In this document: piece after piece, positions 31,700 to 42,084 of the stretch
Numbering within the stretch: the first letter of the stretch is position 1
How the letters are laid out: the number at the start of each line of letters is the position of its first letter
DNA from: Adiantum capillus-veneris
Taxonomy: Eukaryota > Streptophyta > Polypodiopsida > Polypodiales > Pteridaceae
NCBI GenBank assembly: GCA_014529385.2
Contig: CM043971.1
Location: forward strand, 32,691,209 to 32,755,208
Length of the DNA: 64,000 bases
Direction of reading: 5' to 3'
The notes under the pieces: generated by a model
Told to the model about the DNA's origin: nothing
The model's input: the letters and a program-made list of their open reading frames with translations, nothing else
Databases searched by the model: none
Position numbers and translations under genes: made by a program

Positions 31700-33300
31700 A
31701 ATCCAGTATCGAATCTCATCCGAGGAGCCACCCTCCTTGGGATGAGGTAGATCAGGCCCTCACTCATGCTGTCAGGCATCTCTCTTGTGTGCAGAATGCA
31801 CTGAAAAGCACTACAGAGATCTGGACCAAGCAAGTCCCAGTACTCCAAGAAAAAACTGGTAGTCAAGCCATCCTCACCTGGGCAACTACCATGGGGGAGT
31901 GCACTAAGAGCCATGTGCAGCTCCTCTAGCTGAAGAGGCAGGTCAAGCCTCTGACACATCTCCTCAGTCACAAGACAAGGCATCTGTGCCCACACCTGCT
32001 CTCTGCATGCAACCCGACGCTCTGACTGAGGCTTTGCAAACAGTAAAGCACCGTAAAAGTTAGTAGCAACTGCACGAATGTCCTTTGGCTCTGAAGCAAC
32101 TGAACTGACGGGCTTCCTCAACTGATTGACCTTGGCATGCGTATGCCGAGGTCCCACTGCCTCAAAGAAAGCACCTGTCACTCTGTCACCCACCTATGTC
32201 CATTGAGATGTCTGTCGATGGAAAGCAAACTCATGGCGCCTCTCCTCTGTGCTAACAAGCTCCTGGCGAGCCTGCTATAACTGCTCCTCCAACCAAGGAC
32301 TGTCTAGATACTGCTCATGCATCCTCTGCAAGGAAGAAACTCCCCGTCAAAAATGTTGCTTTTCCTCTCTCCTTGCAGCCAGGCGAGCCAAAGACTCCTG
32401 AAGAAAGAATTGACTAAGCTGATCAAGTCCTAAAGCCACTCTGTCAGCACGAAAATCCTGCATGTCTAAGCTCTCTCTCCAAAGACCCTCCACTCGCTCT
32501 CTGAGCATCGAGTCCAGCAAGACCCTCTCAGGGATGTGTAGCATCGCGCTCCTCCTCCTCTGCCTATTTGTCCCTGTGAGGATTACTGGTGCATGGTCCG
32601 AAAAGGAAGTCACTGCCAGAATGCCAACTTTCCCATCCAAGTCACAGAAGTGGCCACTAGTGTAGAAGCGATCTATCTACGATAGATTCACTCCTCCCAC
32701 TCTGCGGTCGGAACGAGAGAAGGCCAGGCTGTCTGGGGGCCTCACAAAGCTAGAATGCTGCCACACATCCGAGACCCTCAAGAGTCATACAAAACCTCTC
32801 CCAAGCTGCCAGCTCAACTCCATGCACAATAGCATGGCTACCACCAATCCTATCAGAGGGGTCCTTTAACATGTTGAAGTCACCCCCTATGCACCATTAC
32901 TCTGCCTGCGGCGACAAAGACTCAACAATCTGTGACCAAAACTCTGCTCGTGCACTCGCCACATTGGGTGCATAGATGTTCAAGAAGCCCACAAGACAAC
33001 CCTGAACCTGCATAGTGATCCATTTAGCCTTACCTAGCACAATATTTTCTCCGCCCACAATGGCCTGCTGCTATAAAGAATCCGCAATAGTCATACATAC
33101 CCCGCCTTGGATGCCTTCAGGTCCAAAAGAAGCTCACCAAAAAGTATCATATCGTCTACGCAAAAGCTGACCACAACGTCTAATGCGGCTCTCACACAGA
33201 TGATACTCCCGTAGCATAAGAAGGTCAATCTCTCCTCCCACAAGGCATTGCTGAAGCTCCTAATGCAGTCGGCCCCTCTGACGCTGAAACTGGGGCCCAC
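31700..33300 (-). pseudogene. LINE copy B, endonuclease and start of reverse transcriptase
   Basis: On the minus strand, 33300-32700 contains an apurinic-type endonuclease region with many stops. It includes GFLNIYAPNVASARAEFW and a GGDFN motif at about 32871-32890, and SDHAPVILTG, with the S-D-H active-site motif, at 32579-32602. 32620-32350 gives a helical linker, and 32193-31700 gives HGSCPGEDGLTTSFFLEYWD, the LCSAFQCILHTREMPDSMSE block and GLIYLIP of the RT start, before a frameshift near 31735. The enzyme pair nicks the target DNA and primes reverse transcription there. Copy B stops around 31700, overlapping copy A by about 170 bp of equivalent sequence, so it is a separate copy. Confidence 0.85.
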
Positions 33301-33377
33301 ATAATCCCTGTACGTTCCATGAGACGATCCTCATGGGGAGCGAGAGAGAATAGATGCTGTCGCAGCAGCTAAACGTA

Positions 33378-33880
33378 CTATCTTGGAAGCTGGCTTGGAT
33401 GGGGAGTAATCCGCATCCGAGCGTCCTCGAGATAAGCGTGACTGCAATTAGTGCCTAGCCCAAACCCAAGTAGACCGAGCCGTACGTAAAGCAACCTCCT
33501 CTGTCCAGGAGTCCTCATATATGTGTACATAGAGTGGCAGGCACTGTGTGTCAGCAAAAAAGTGAACCACAATGTGTCTACATCTTGCTGCATCTGGAGA
33601 AGTCACAGCAAACTTTGCCAATGGCCAAAGAGTCTGAAGCATGTCTATAACCCCTAGGTCTCCCATGTGATGAGAGAGAAAAAATAATAAGTGAAAAATG
33701 GATAAAATAAGGAAAATAGGTCTATGCACTGTAAAAATGCTCCTGATGGGTTCTAACTGAAATTTGATGATCATGTTGTGTGCAACCAGAGGATATGCAT
33801 CTACTCTACGTTCCTGGACATGCACGGTCTACGAACAGACTCACAAAAGTGCCAGAACACTTTCTAATCTAATTGAATTG
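33378..33880 (-). other. Possible 5' part of LINE copy B
   Basis: An open minus-strand frame (33825-33448) ends in PDAARCRHIVVHFFADTQC and LYVHIYEDSWTEEVALRTAR. Its position upstream of the endonuclease would suit the end of a LINE ORF1, but I see no diagnostic motif such as a CCHC knuckle. The rest of the segment is unassigned. Confidence 0.3.
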
Positions 33881-34019
33881 AACTAAACTGAACCGAATCC
33901 TTCCCATGAAGTAGCTTGTCCACTTACATATAGGGTTAATGGTGCACGTACATTCATGAGTTTTTCTTTTCTATCTGCACTAAAAGTATGTGCTGGGAAG
34001 AAGGATTTATACCAAGCTA

Positions 34020-36865
34020 GAGCTCCACAATACCTGGATGGAATATGATGGCTGAATACTTTTTGTTGGATGCAACACAAGGACGCCTCCCCAACTGCAA
34101 CCAGGATACTCCCAACATGGGAATGACAAGGAAGCTGTGGGTTGTTTTGACTAGATGCAAAGGGAAGGCCTTTTCCCAAATGCATTCACCCATGCTTGCA
34201 TCTTGATAGTTGGTCACCTTATGCAAGACCTTCACATGGGTTTGAGAATTCATGATGTAATTGCTAGTCATGGCCATTGGAGGGGAATGTCATGCTTATA
34301 GGTGATTTGATCAATATGTATGCCAAATGTGGTGCCCTCAGGGAACTACAAGAAGTTTTGGATGAGCTTTTTCTACGAATTATCGCCTTTTGGAGCAGGT
34401 TGATCGACATGGTTGTGGTGAGGCAACTCTCACCTATTTTAACCACATGAAAAGTGAGAGTTTCTCACCAGACAAAGTCCCTTGGAGTGCTTTTATACGC
34501 GAATATGCCAAGCAAGGGCGGGCGAGGAAGCTCTGAAAGTTTTTTCTTTTCCTTAGATGCAATACGATATGGGCATGTTCTTGATGACCATTTTGCTTGA
34601 AATGTTGCATGTCAGATGCATTGAATGATGGGAATGGTGTCTCTTGCAATCCACTCATCGCAGGATATGCACCACAAGAGTAGGGCCAGAAAGTTCTAGG
34701 CTCTTTTCAGCTTCCTATATGGAGTGTGGACTCTTGGAATGCACTGATTGCAGGATTGGATTCACAAAAAGATCTAGTCTGGTTTTAGCAAATGCAAAGC
34801 GAGCCGCCTCTCTCCAGATGCAATGACCTACGCATGCATCTTGAAGGCACGTGGCTCTACGCAAGATGCTAATATGGGCACAAAAGTCCACAATTATATT
34901 GCTGGTCAGAGGCTGTTGTAAAAAGATATCATGCTTGGCACTGCCTTGGTTGATATGTATGCCAAATGTGGTGCACTTGAGAAAGCACAAAAAGTACTTG
35001 AGGAGCTTCCTGTCCGAACTATTGCCTCTTGGAATGCATTGAATGTGGGATGTGCATAACAAGAGAAAATCCAAAAATCTCTAGGCTATTTTCAGCGGAT
35101 ACAAAGCATTGGAATGCAATGGTCGCGGGTTACACACAACAAGAGCAGGGCCAAAAAGCTTTAGGCTGTTTTTAGCTTCCTATCCAAGGTGTGGACTCTT
35201 GGAATGCATTGATTGCACATATGCCCCATAGGAGAAAGCTCTAGTCTATTTTCAACAGATGCAATGACCTACGCATGCATCTTGAAGGCATGTGGCTCTA
35301 CGCAAGATGGTGATATGGGCACAAAAATTCACAATTATATTGTTAGTTAGAGGCTGTTCTAAGAAGATATCGTACTTGGCACTGCTTGGTCGATATGTAT
35401 GCCAAATGTGGTGTGCTTGAGAAAGCACAAAAAGTGCTTGATGAGCTTCCTGTCCGAATTGTCGCCTCAGCTTGGAATGCATTGAATGCGGGATTTGCAT
35501 AACAAGAGCAAAGTCAGAAATCTCTAGGCTATTTTCAGCGGATGCAAAGCATTCGAATGCAATGGTCACGGGTTATGCACAACAAGAGCAGGGCCAAAAA
35601 GCTCTAGGCTGTTTTCAGCTTCCTATCCAGGGTGTAGACTCTTGGAATGCACTAATTGCACGTATGTCCCACAGGAGAAAGCTCTAGTGTTTTCTCAGCA
35701 AATGTAATCACCTGCGCATGCATCTTGAAGGCATGTGGTGCAAGATGCTGATATGGGTTTAAAAATTCATAATTATATTGTTTGTCAAAGTTCAATATGT
35801 ATGCCAAGTGTGGTGCGGTTGAGAAAGCACAAAAAGTGCTTGAGGAGCTTCCTGTCGGGAATGTTGCCTCTTGGAATGCACTAATTGTGGGATGTGCGCA
35901 ACAATAGCAGCACCAAAGTCCGGAGTGTGGACTCTTGCAATGCACTGATTGCATGATTTGCCACAAGAAAAACCTCTACTCTATTTTCAGCAAATGCAAT
36001 CATCTACGCATGCACCTTGAAGCCATGTGGCTCTACACACAACAGGAGCAAGGCCAAAAAGATGTCGCGCTTGGCATTGCCATGGTTGATATGTATGCCA
36101 AATGTTGTGGGCTTCAAAAAGCACCAAAAGTGCTTGAGGAGCTCCTTGTCCGAAATGTCGCCTCTAGGAATGCATTGATTGCGGGATTGCGCAACAATAG
36201 CAGCGCCATAGTCTAGAGTGTGGACCCTTGGAATGCATTGATTTCAAGATAGTCTAGTCTGTTTTGAGCAGATGCAATAACTTACGAATGCATCTTGAAG
36301 GCATGTGGCTCTACCCACAACAAGAACATGGCCATAACCACAAAGATGTCGTGCTTGGCACTGCCTTGGTCGATATGTATGCCAAAATGTGGTGCGCTTG
36401 AGAAAGCACAAAAAGTGCTTGAGGAGCTTCTTGTCCAAACTGTCGCCTCTTGGAATGCACTAAATGCGGGATGTGCATAACAAGAGCAAAGCCAGAAAGC
36501 TTTAGGCTATTTGAGCGAATGCAAAGAATTCGAATGCAATGGTCGCAGGTTACGCACAACAAGAGCAGGGCCAGAAAGCTCCAGGCTTTGGAATGCACTG
36601 ATTGGACGGTTTGCCCCGCAGGGGAAAGCTCTAGTCTATTTTCAGGAGATGCAATCACCTACGCATGCATCTTGAAGGCATATGGTGCAAGATGTTGATA
36701 TTTCACAATTATATTGTTTGTCAGAGTCTGTTGAAAAAAGATGTCATGCTTGGCACTATCTTAGTTGATATGTATGTCAAATGTGGTGCCGTTGAGAAAG
36801 CACAAAAAGTACTTGAGGAGCTTCCTGTCTAGGATGTCGCATCTCGAAATGATTGCAGGTTTCCG
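34020..36865 (+). pseudogene. Decayed, repeatedly duplicated PLS-class PPR sequence
   Basis: At least six blocks on the plus strand repeat the same protein theme: THACILKACGSTQD, MGTKVHNYI, LVDMYAKCGALEKAQKVLEE, LPVRTIASWNALN and QEQGQKALGCFQ. They lie near 34060-34390, 34820-35130, 35260-35580, 35700-35900, 36030-36210 and 36290-36840. MYAKCGALEKA and SWNALI are hallmark PPR repeat motifs of plant organelle RNA-binding and RNA-editing factors. Here each block has stops and frame changes, so no protein could be made. The blocks resemble each other more than typical neighbouring PPR motifs do, so they probably arose by local duplication of a few-hundred-base unit. Complementary-strand frames in this stretch are shadows. 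Confidence 0.85.
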
Positions 36866-36879
36866 TTCTGAAGCATTTC

Positions 36880-37321
36880 TAGTGATTTTCTTCCTTGCTG
36901 GCTTACTGGCTCAATTCATCTCAATTTGAAGTTTCCTCAAGTTTGTTGGGTTCTCTCTTTGTGGGTAGCAAAGCTAGGTTTCTTGCTTCTCGCAACATCG
37001 ACCACAAATTATTTTGACAGAGGTTCGTTGTCTTGAAGAGTTACGAGCTCACTCTTTGTAGACGTCTTGGATCATGTCACGATAAGGGTGTCGTTAATTT
37101 GTTACCTTTGTCGCCCCTTCTCGAGCAAGATTGCAATACATAGGTGTTGAGGATTCATCCCCATCATCTGACTGCAGATTGTCAATTCAAAAGAAATTTT
37201 TTTAGCATTTGGAAACAGAGAAGTGAATGGTGTTGGCCTTCGCTTCAATGAGCATACATAACCTCATTTCTTTACCGACTGTTGACTTCTAATTATCCCA
37301 CACATCCAAGGAGACGCAAAG
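36880..37321 (+). other. Probable 5' leader and promoter region of the OTLD1-like gene
   Basis: Unique sequence with TTCTTCCTTGCTGGC and TTGTTGGGTTCTCTCTTTG stretches between PPR debris and the ATG at 37322. No clear TATA box or conserved element is seen. It is called a leader only by position. Confidence 0.35.
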
Positions 37322-38158
37322 ATGACGCGTGTGTTAGACCAACGAGGGAAAGGTTCCTCAAGTATCAGGCCAACTTCACCTTCCTCATCCACGGCTGCTC
37401 CCCCGCCCCCTCCTCCTCTCCCACTGCCACATTCAGCTTCACCGACTTCAAGCACAGAAGAGAACTCAAAGGAATCAAAGGAGTCGGTGCCACCAGATTT
37501 TGATGACCCTTCAAATGAAGGGATAGAGGTATATCCCTTGGCAAAAGATGAAAGGTTAATGGAGAATGTTGTGGTCAGCTATGAAGAAGTCAGTGAGACC
37601 TTAAATGCTACTAGATCTGCTTTTTTATCTCAGCAGAGTGAGAAGGATCCTCCTGATTATTGCAGGCAATTTGAAGCAGGCTCATGCAGTGGAAATGCTG
37701 TGACAACTGCAGAATGTACTACTGTGGGGGCATGGGGATTCACAATTGAAGGTTGTTGTGTTGTCAATAAATGCATGTCGGGAAGACCAAAGCAATGCTA
37801 AAGGTTTTCCATTACCTTCGTGTTAGCCTGATGGAGGCTCCGTTGGTTCATCCTCACATGTACAGGGTATGTCAATGAATCAACCATCATTTGCTGCACC
37901 TAAATCTGGATTGCATTGATTGGAGCTTACTGCTAGTCATACTTCCAAGCTCCCGATGGGGAAGCTGGGGCTTATCTCTTGCATCGAGCTCAATCAAAAC
38001 AGGAAGTGGATCCTCTTGCAAGGGGTGGAGGAATGTAAAATCATCAAAGAGCCCACCTCAGACATCAAGAGCTTCATCTCCAAGGTCGCACATTGAGCAG
38101 GATGGCTACAATAGTGCAGATAAACAGATTGAGACAGTGAAGGAAAGGGGCCCATAAG

Positions 38159-38197
<39 letters not shown>

Positions 38198-38312
38198 AGG
38201 TTGAAACTAAACGCTCAAGAGGTTTGGAGGTGCACAGATGGCTGAAGATGGTAACTGTCTCTTTCATGCAGTAGCTGATCAGGTCTATAGAGATTGTGAA
38301 TTTAGTCAGCTA
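37322..38312 (+). pseudogene. 5' part of an OTLD1/OTU6-like OTU deubiquitinase gene
   Basis: The ATG at 37322 opens MTRVLDQRGKGSSSIRPTSP, followed by Pro- and Ser-rich sequence (STAAPPPPPPLPLPHSA) and PPDFDDPSNEGIEVYPLAKD. Plant OTLD1/OTU6 proteins begin in the same style (MTRIL.QRG, then Ser-rich), as I recall. Further on, PPQTSRASSPRSHIEQDGYN (about 38055-38115) and MAEDGNCLFHAVADQVYRD (38238-38294) are readable; D-G-N-C is the OTU catalytic Asp/Cys motif. Such enzymes remove ubiquitin, in OTLD1 from histone H2B. The catalytic His region and all later exons are missing: at about 38330 the sequence turns into PPR debris. The frame between exons is unclear and (GA)n at 38164-38193 interrupts it, so I call it a truncated gene. 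Confidence 0.6.
38164..38193. repeat. (GA)n microsatellite
   Basis: About 15 GA units immediately upstream of the OTU catalytic motif. Confidence 0.95.
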
Positions 38313-38329
38313 TACTTTCGTCTTGAAGG

Positions 38330-39000
38330 ATATACTTACATCTTGAAGACATGTGGCTCTACGCAAGTGCTTGAGTAGCTTCCTGTCCGGAGTGTGGACT
38401 CATGGAATGCATTGGTCGTAGAATACGCACGACAGGAGCAGCTCTAGGCTGTTTTCAGCTGCCTATCTTGAGTGTGGACTCTTGGAATGCACTAATTGCA
38501 GGATTTTCCACAAGAGAAAGCTCGATTCTATTTCTAGCAAAAGCAACCACCTATGCATGCATCTTGAAGACATGTGGCTCTACACAAGATGTTGATATGA
38601 GCACAAAAGTTCACAATTATATTGCTAGTCAGAGGGTGTTGATAAAAGATGTCGTGCTTGGCACTGTCTTGGTCGATATGTATGCCAAATGTGGTGCGCT
38701 TGAGAAAGCACAAAAAGTGCTTGAGGAGCTTCCTGTTGCCTCTTGGAATGCGTTGATTGGAAGATGTGCACAACAAGAGCAGGTCCAAAAAGCTCAAGGC
38801 TGTTTTCAGCGGATGCAAAGCATTGGAATGCACTAGTCACGAGATACGCACAACAAATATAGGGCCAGTTGCGGGATGTGTGCAACAAGAGTGGCGTTAG
38901 AGGCTATTTGAAAAAAGATGACATGCTTGGTGTCTTGGTCGATATGTATTCCAAACATAGTGCCCTTATACGAAATCACAAAAAGCTGTTGCAGCATGTG
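38330..39000 (+). pseudogene. PPR-repeat fragment
   Basis: The frame 38402-38836 is open for 144 codons and reads SWNALIAGFSTRESS, YACILKTCGSTQDVDMSTKV, GTVLVDMYAKCGALEKAQ and PVASWNALIGRCAQQEQVQK. After a stop, 38890-38990 gives another DMLGVLVDMYSKHSALI. This is the best-preserved PPR block in the window and clearly belongs to the same duplicated family as 34.0-36.9 kb. It has no start, no targeting peptide and no DYW end, so it is a fragment. Confidence 0.85.
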
Positions 39001-39059
39001 TTAATGAGTGACTCTTATGCAGCTGTGCTGGCATGTCAGAGACGACACAAAAATTTGAA

Positions 39060-39690
39060 TGCATGAGGTCATAGCTGCTAGACTGATGCAAGTGGAAGAG
39101 TTCAATGATTTGTTAATGAAGCTATCATTTATCTATAAGGAAAACATATCTAGTTGCATGATATCAACTGTGCCTACCGTGCTCATCTCTGTCCGCTACC
39201 ACTGCAAAAGAGCCTCTCGGCTCTTCCATACCAAATCTTTGTTGACGCAACTTCAGCCTTCGCCTTGGCTACCCCGTCTCCAGTATGTACCTACCACGCT
39301 CAAAATGGTCCTCTACCTCTCTCAGCTCTTCCATATCAAATCTTAGGAACGCAAATTCAGGCTTTGCAATGTCCACTCCGCCTCCAGTGCAGTCACACGG
39401 AATGTTAATTGCAACCTGTGTACATTGATGATAGACATTTAATCGCACAGTGAGTAAGCATTACCATTTTTTCACTTTTGACACTGAGAACGCAGTTAAT
39501 GAACGAGCTGAAAATTGCACGCTATCATGGGAATGGCACATTCCATCATATTATAAAAATAAGGGAGGACTGTGCAAACTCCTCCATGCAAGGAGACTTC
39601 CATGTTTTCTTTTTTTTTGAAACTAAAAATAGAACAACAAACAATTAATAACATCGACATCTTGTATGATTACCCTAGATGAGTACTATC
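39060..39690. other. No gene recognised
   Basis: Short plus-strand frames (39059-39408) have no recognisable domain. CTCTTCCATACCAAATCTT near 39220 recurs imperfectly near 39325, a ~105-bp imperfect duplication. Confidence 0.4.
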
Positions 39691-39696
39691 TGCATT

Positions 39697-40008
39697 CATG
39701 CTCCTGAGCCAGCTCTTATTGAAGAGAGCCATATCTTGTCATGCTCGTTGCTCTTTTCCTCAAGCTTCTTGGTAAGCTCCTTGCACATGTCATCCAAGTC
39801 CTGGATCTCACCCTTGGATTTCAAGATCCGGCTCTCGAAGCTTTCTTCCTTGATTTTAAACACGTGTGCATGCTCCTCACAAGCATTAATCACTGACTCC
39901 GTAGCATCTTTTGAAGCCAGCAGCTCTTGTTGCAAACTTTCTGAAGTACGCAGAGTAAAAGAAGCTTCATCTCCCGCTCCAGCTATGTATCTTTTTAATG
40001 TCTCCTCC
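39697..40008 (-). pseudogene. Coiled-coil exon, copy 1
   Basis: The minus strand encodes LQQELLASKDATESVINACE, EHAHVFKIKEESFESRILKS and KGEIQDLDDMCKELTKKLEE, with heptad spacing of hydrophobic residues and many E and K, so it is a likely coiled coil. The right edge at about 40008 (CTCCTAGTTAATAAATATC on the plus strand) may be a splice boundary. I do not recognise the parent protein. A second, slightly longer copy lies at 40260-40625 in the same orientation. The plus-strand frame over this region is its shadow. Confidence 0.5.
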
Positions 40009-40254
40009 TAGTTAATAAATATCTTAGACATAATTAATAGCTACAAATAATACGTTGATTTTTTTTTCCATTTAAGAAGTGTTGAAATGGCATATATAAT
40101 TTTTCAATACTTCACTCAATTTCAATTTGATGCAAACACAACTAACGAAGCACTCTAGTTCTTTGTCATTGTATGCTTCCTTGCCAAAGATATAGTTAAA
40201 AATGCAAAGATGAAGCATGAGTGCATGAAATAATCTAATAATGTTGACAAAGAT

Positions 40255-40625
40255 GAGTACTATCTGCATTCATGCTCCTGAGCCAGCTCGTATTGAAGAG
40301 AGTCACATCTTGTCATGGCACTGTCTCGTTCCAGCTGTGTATCAAGTAGAGTTTCGTGTAACCCTTGATTTCTCTACTATAAGAGCTTCATGCTCGTTGC
40401 TCTTTTCCTCAAGCTTCTTGGTAAGCTCCTTGCACAGGTCATCCAAGTCCTCGATCTCACCCTTGGATTTCAAGATCTGGCTCTCTAAGCTTTCTTCCTT
40501 GACTTTAAACACGTGTGCATGCTCCTCTCAGGCATTAATCAATGACTCCGTAGCATCTTTTGAAGCCAACAACTCTTACCGCAAACTTTTCGAAGTACGT
40601 AGAGTAGAAGAAGCTTTATCTCTCG
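40255..40625 (-). pseudogene. Coiled-coil exon, copy 2
   Basis: It matches copy 1 (ELLASKDATESLINA, then EEHAHVFKVKEESLESQILK and GEIEDLDDLCKELTKKLEEK) but has a TGA within NA*EEHA. It also carries an extra ~70-bp segment (NEHEALIVEKSRVTRNSTL) that copy 1 lacks. The flank ATGAGTACTATCTGCATTCA is shared too, so the duplicated unit is at least 350 bp. Copy 1 is probably the deleted version. Confidence 0.5.
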
Positions 40626-42040
40626 TTCCACTGTTGAAGGTAGTCTTCTTGGATGGTTATGCATCATGGAACACCTAGAAGTGTTTGAAAAAATAATTAA
40701 AGATAGTAATAGAGAGATTCTCTTGCAGCTAAGCTCCACAAGGGATTGAACGACCTATCACAATTTTTCCAGACATCCTTTGGAGTATGTGACTACGGCA
40801 CCAGGTTTGCTTTGTCAGAGAACAAGGCAGGGTTTGCCTTTCACCTCCGCTTTGGTCAAGGAGGAAATAGATATTCTTTATGGGAAGCAATCTATCGTGA
40901 TGCTATCGAACAACTATTTCGAGGTAACATGCTGTTAAGTTATCACCTAAAATTTGTTGACTCATCCTATTGCATGGGAGACAATGATTTGGAAATGGTT
41001 GATCCTATTACACAATGTGTGTATGATATTCAAAATTTGAATTTTATTGATGTCGCAGTATGGAAATCCAATAAACTTTCTTCCATGAATCCTCCCGTAT
41101 TAAAGAGGTTCTCTCACATTTTGGTCCCAATGAACCTAACAATGGAAATTGGATATGATGAAGTAGCTTCTACTCATTAAGCATGTGGATTTATTTAGTA
41201 TGTAATGGTGGAGAAGCTAATAATTGATTTGTATGCAAAGCTTCTTATTGGTGCAACTCAAAAGGAGGTCAAGCACTTTTTATGTGAAAGAATACATTTA
41301 TTTGCTTCAAATTGTTAAGTCATAGCTCCAGAGGTTGAAAGGCTTCTGCAAGGCCAGAGCCTTAGAAACTTTTATCGGAAAGATAAAATTACAGCTTCTA
41401 GTCAAACTAAGAGTTGGTTTCTACAGATGAAAGAGAAACTTATGAGTCTGATTTCTCACAAGAATGATGGAGATATGTTTCTCGGTATAGACGTGGTCAC
41501 CAGATCCAATTGAACTATGGTTGCCAACACTGTCTCTACATTTCTTGGATCGTCAGGTGGTGCATTTTTCTTCTTAATGGTTCGCTTAAATGTTTTATTG
41601 CGATGCATAATTCTCCTACCAGTATATCCATCTCTGCAAATAGGATGTGGACGACTCTGTCAGGTCACAATCTTGCATGTAATGAGGAAAACCCTGTATT
41701 TGGGAAGGTTTACTTTATACACGTGTTATCAGATCTCACACCTAAAATATTGAAAGTAGAAAGACAAAAGGTTTTGTACAAATTCTTAGTATACCATTTG
41801 CCTACAATATTAAGATCATGCGTGTGTGAATCCTTGAGCAATGTGCAAATATTTTGGCTTCAAGATATAATCGAATATTTAGCAAAAGCGTCACCTAAGA
41901 GACATCTGAAAACATGAGTTTGAGAAAGAAGAAGTACAAGCCGACTCAAGAGCAAGTAAGTAAAAAGAAATGTATCAAAAATGAAGAGACGCAATTGTTG
42001 ATGCAAAATCAGAATATGTTGACATAGAATAAGTTTACAT
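40625..42040 (+). repeat. Left arm of a large inverted repeat, with gene-like sequence
   Basis: This arm is matched in reverse at 42085-43545. Examples: GTTGAAGGTAGTCTTCTTGG near 40634 against the complement of 43493-43520, and AATGTAAACTTATTC-type sequence next to the ~45-bp spacer. Within it, 40746-41180 is open for 144 codons (YGTRFALSENKAGFAFHLRF, MGDNDLEMVDPITQCVYDIQ, LKRFSHILVPMNLTMEI). A second block encodes SGHNLACNEENPVFGKVYFI and HVLSDLTPKILKVERQKVLY (41655-41790). I do not recognise the family. Stops separate the blocks. Confidence 0.85.
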
Positions 42041-42084
42041 TCTTAGATTCTTAAACTAGACTCCAACTTTTTAACAAAATCATA

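Noticed and set aside
34017-38888. Minus-strand frames of 60-120 residues across the PPR tract
   Set aside because: They are complements of the PPR coding strand, which alone gives recognisable motifs.
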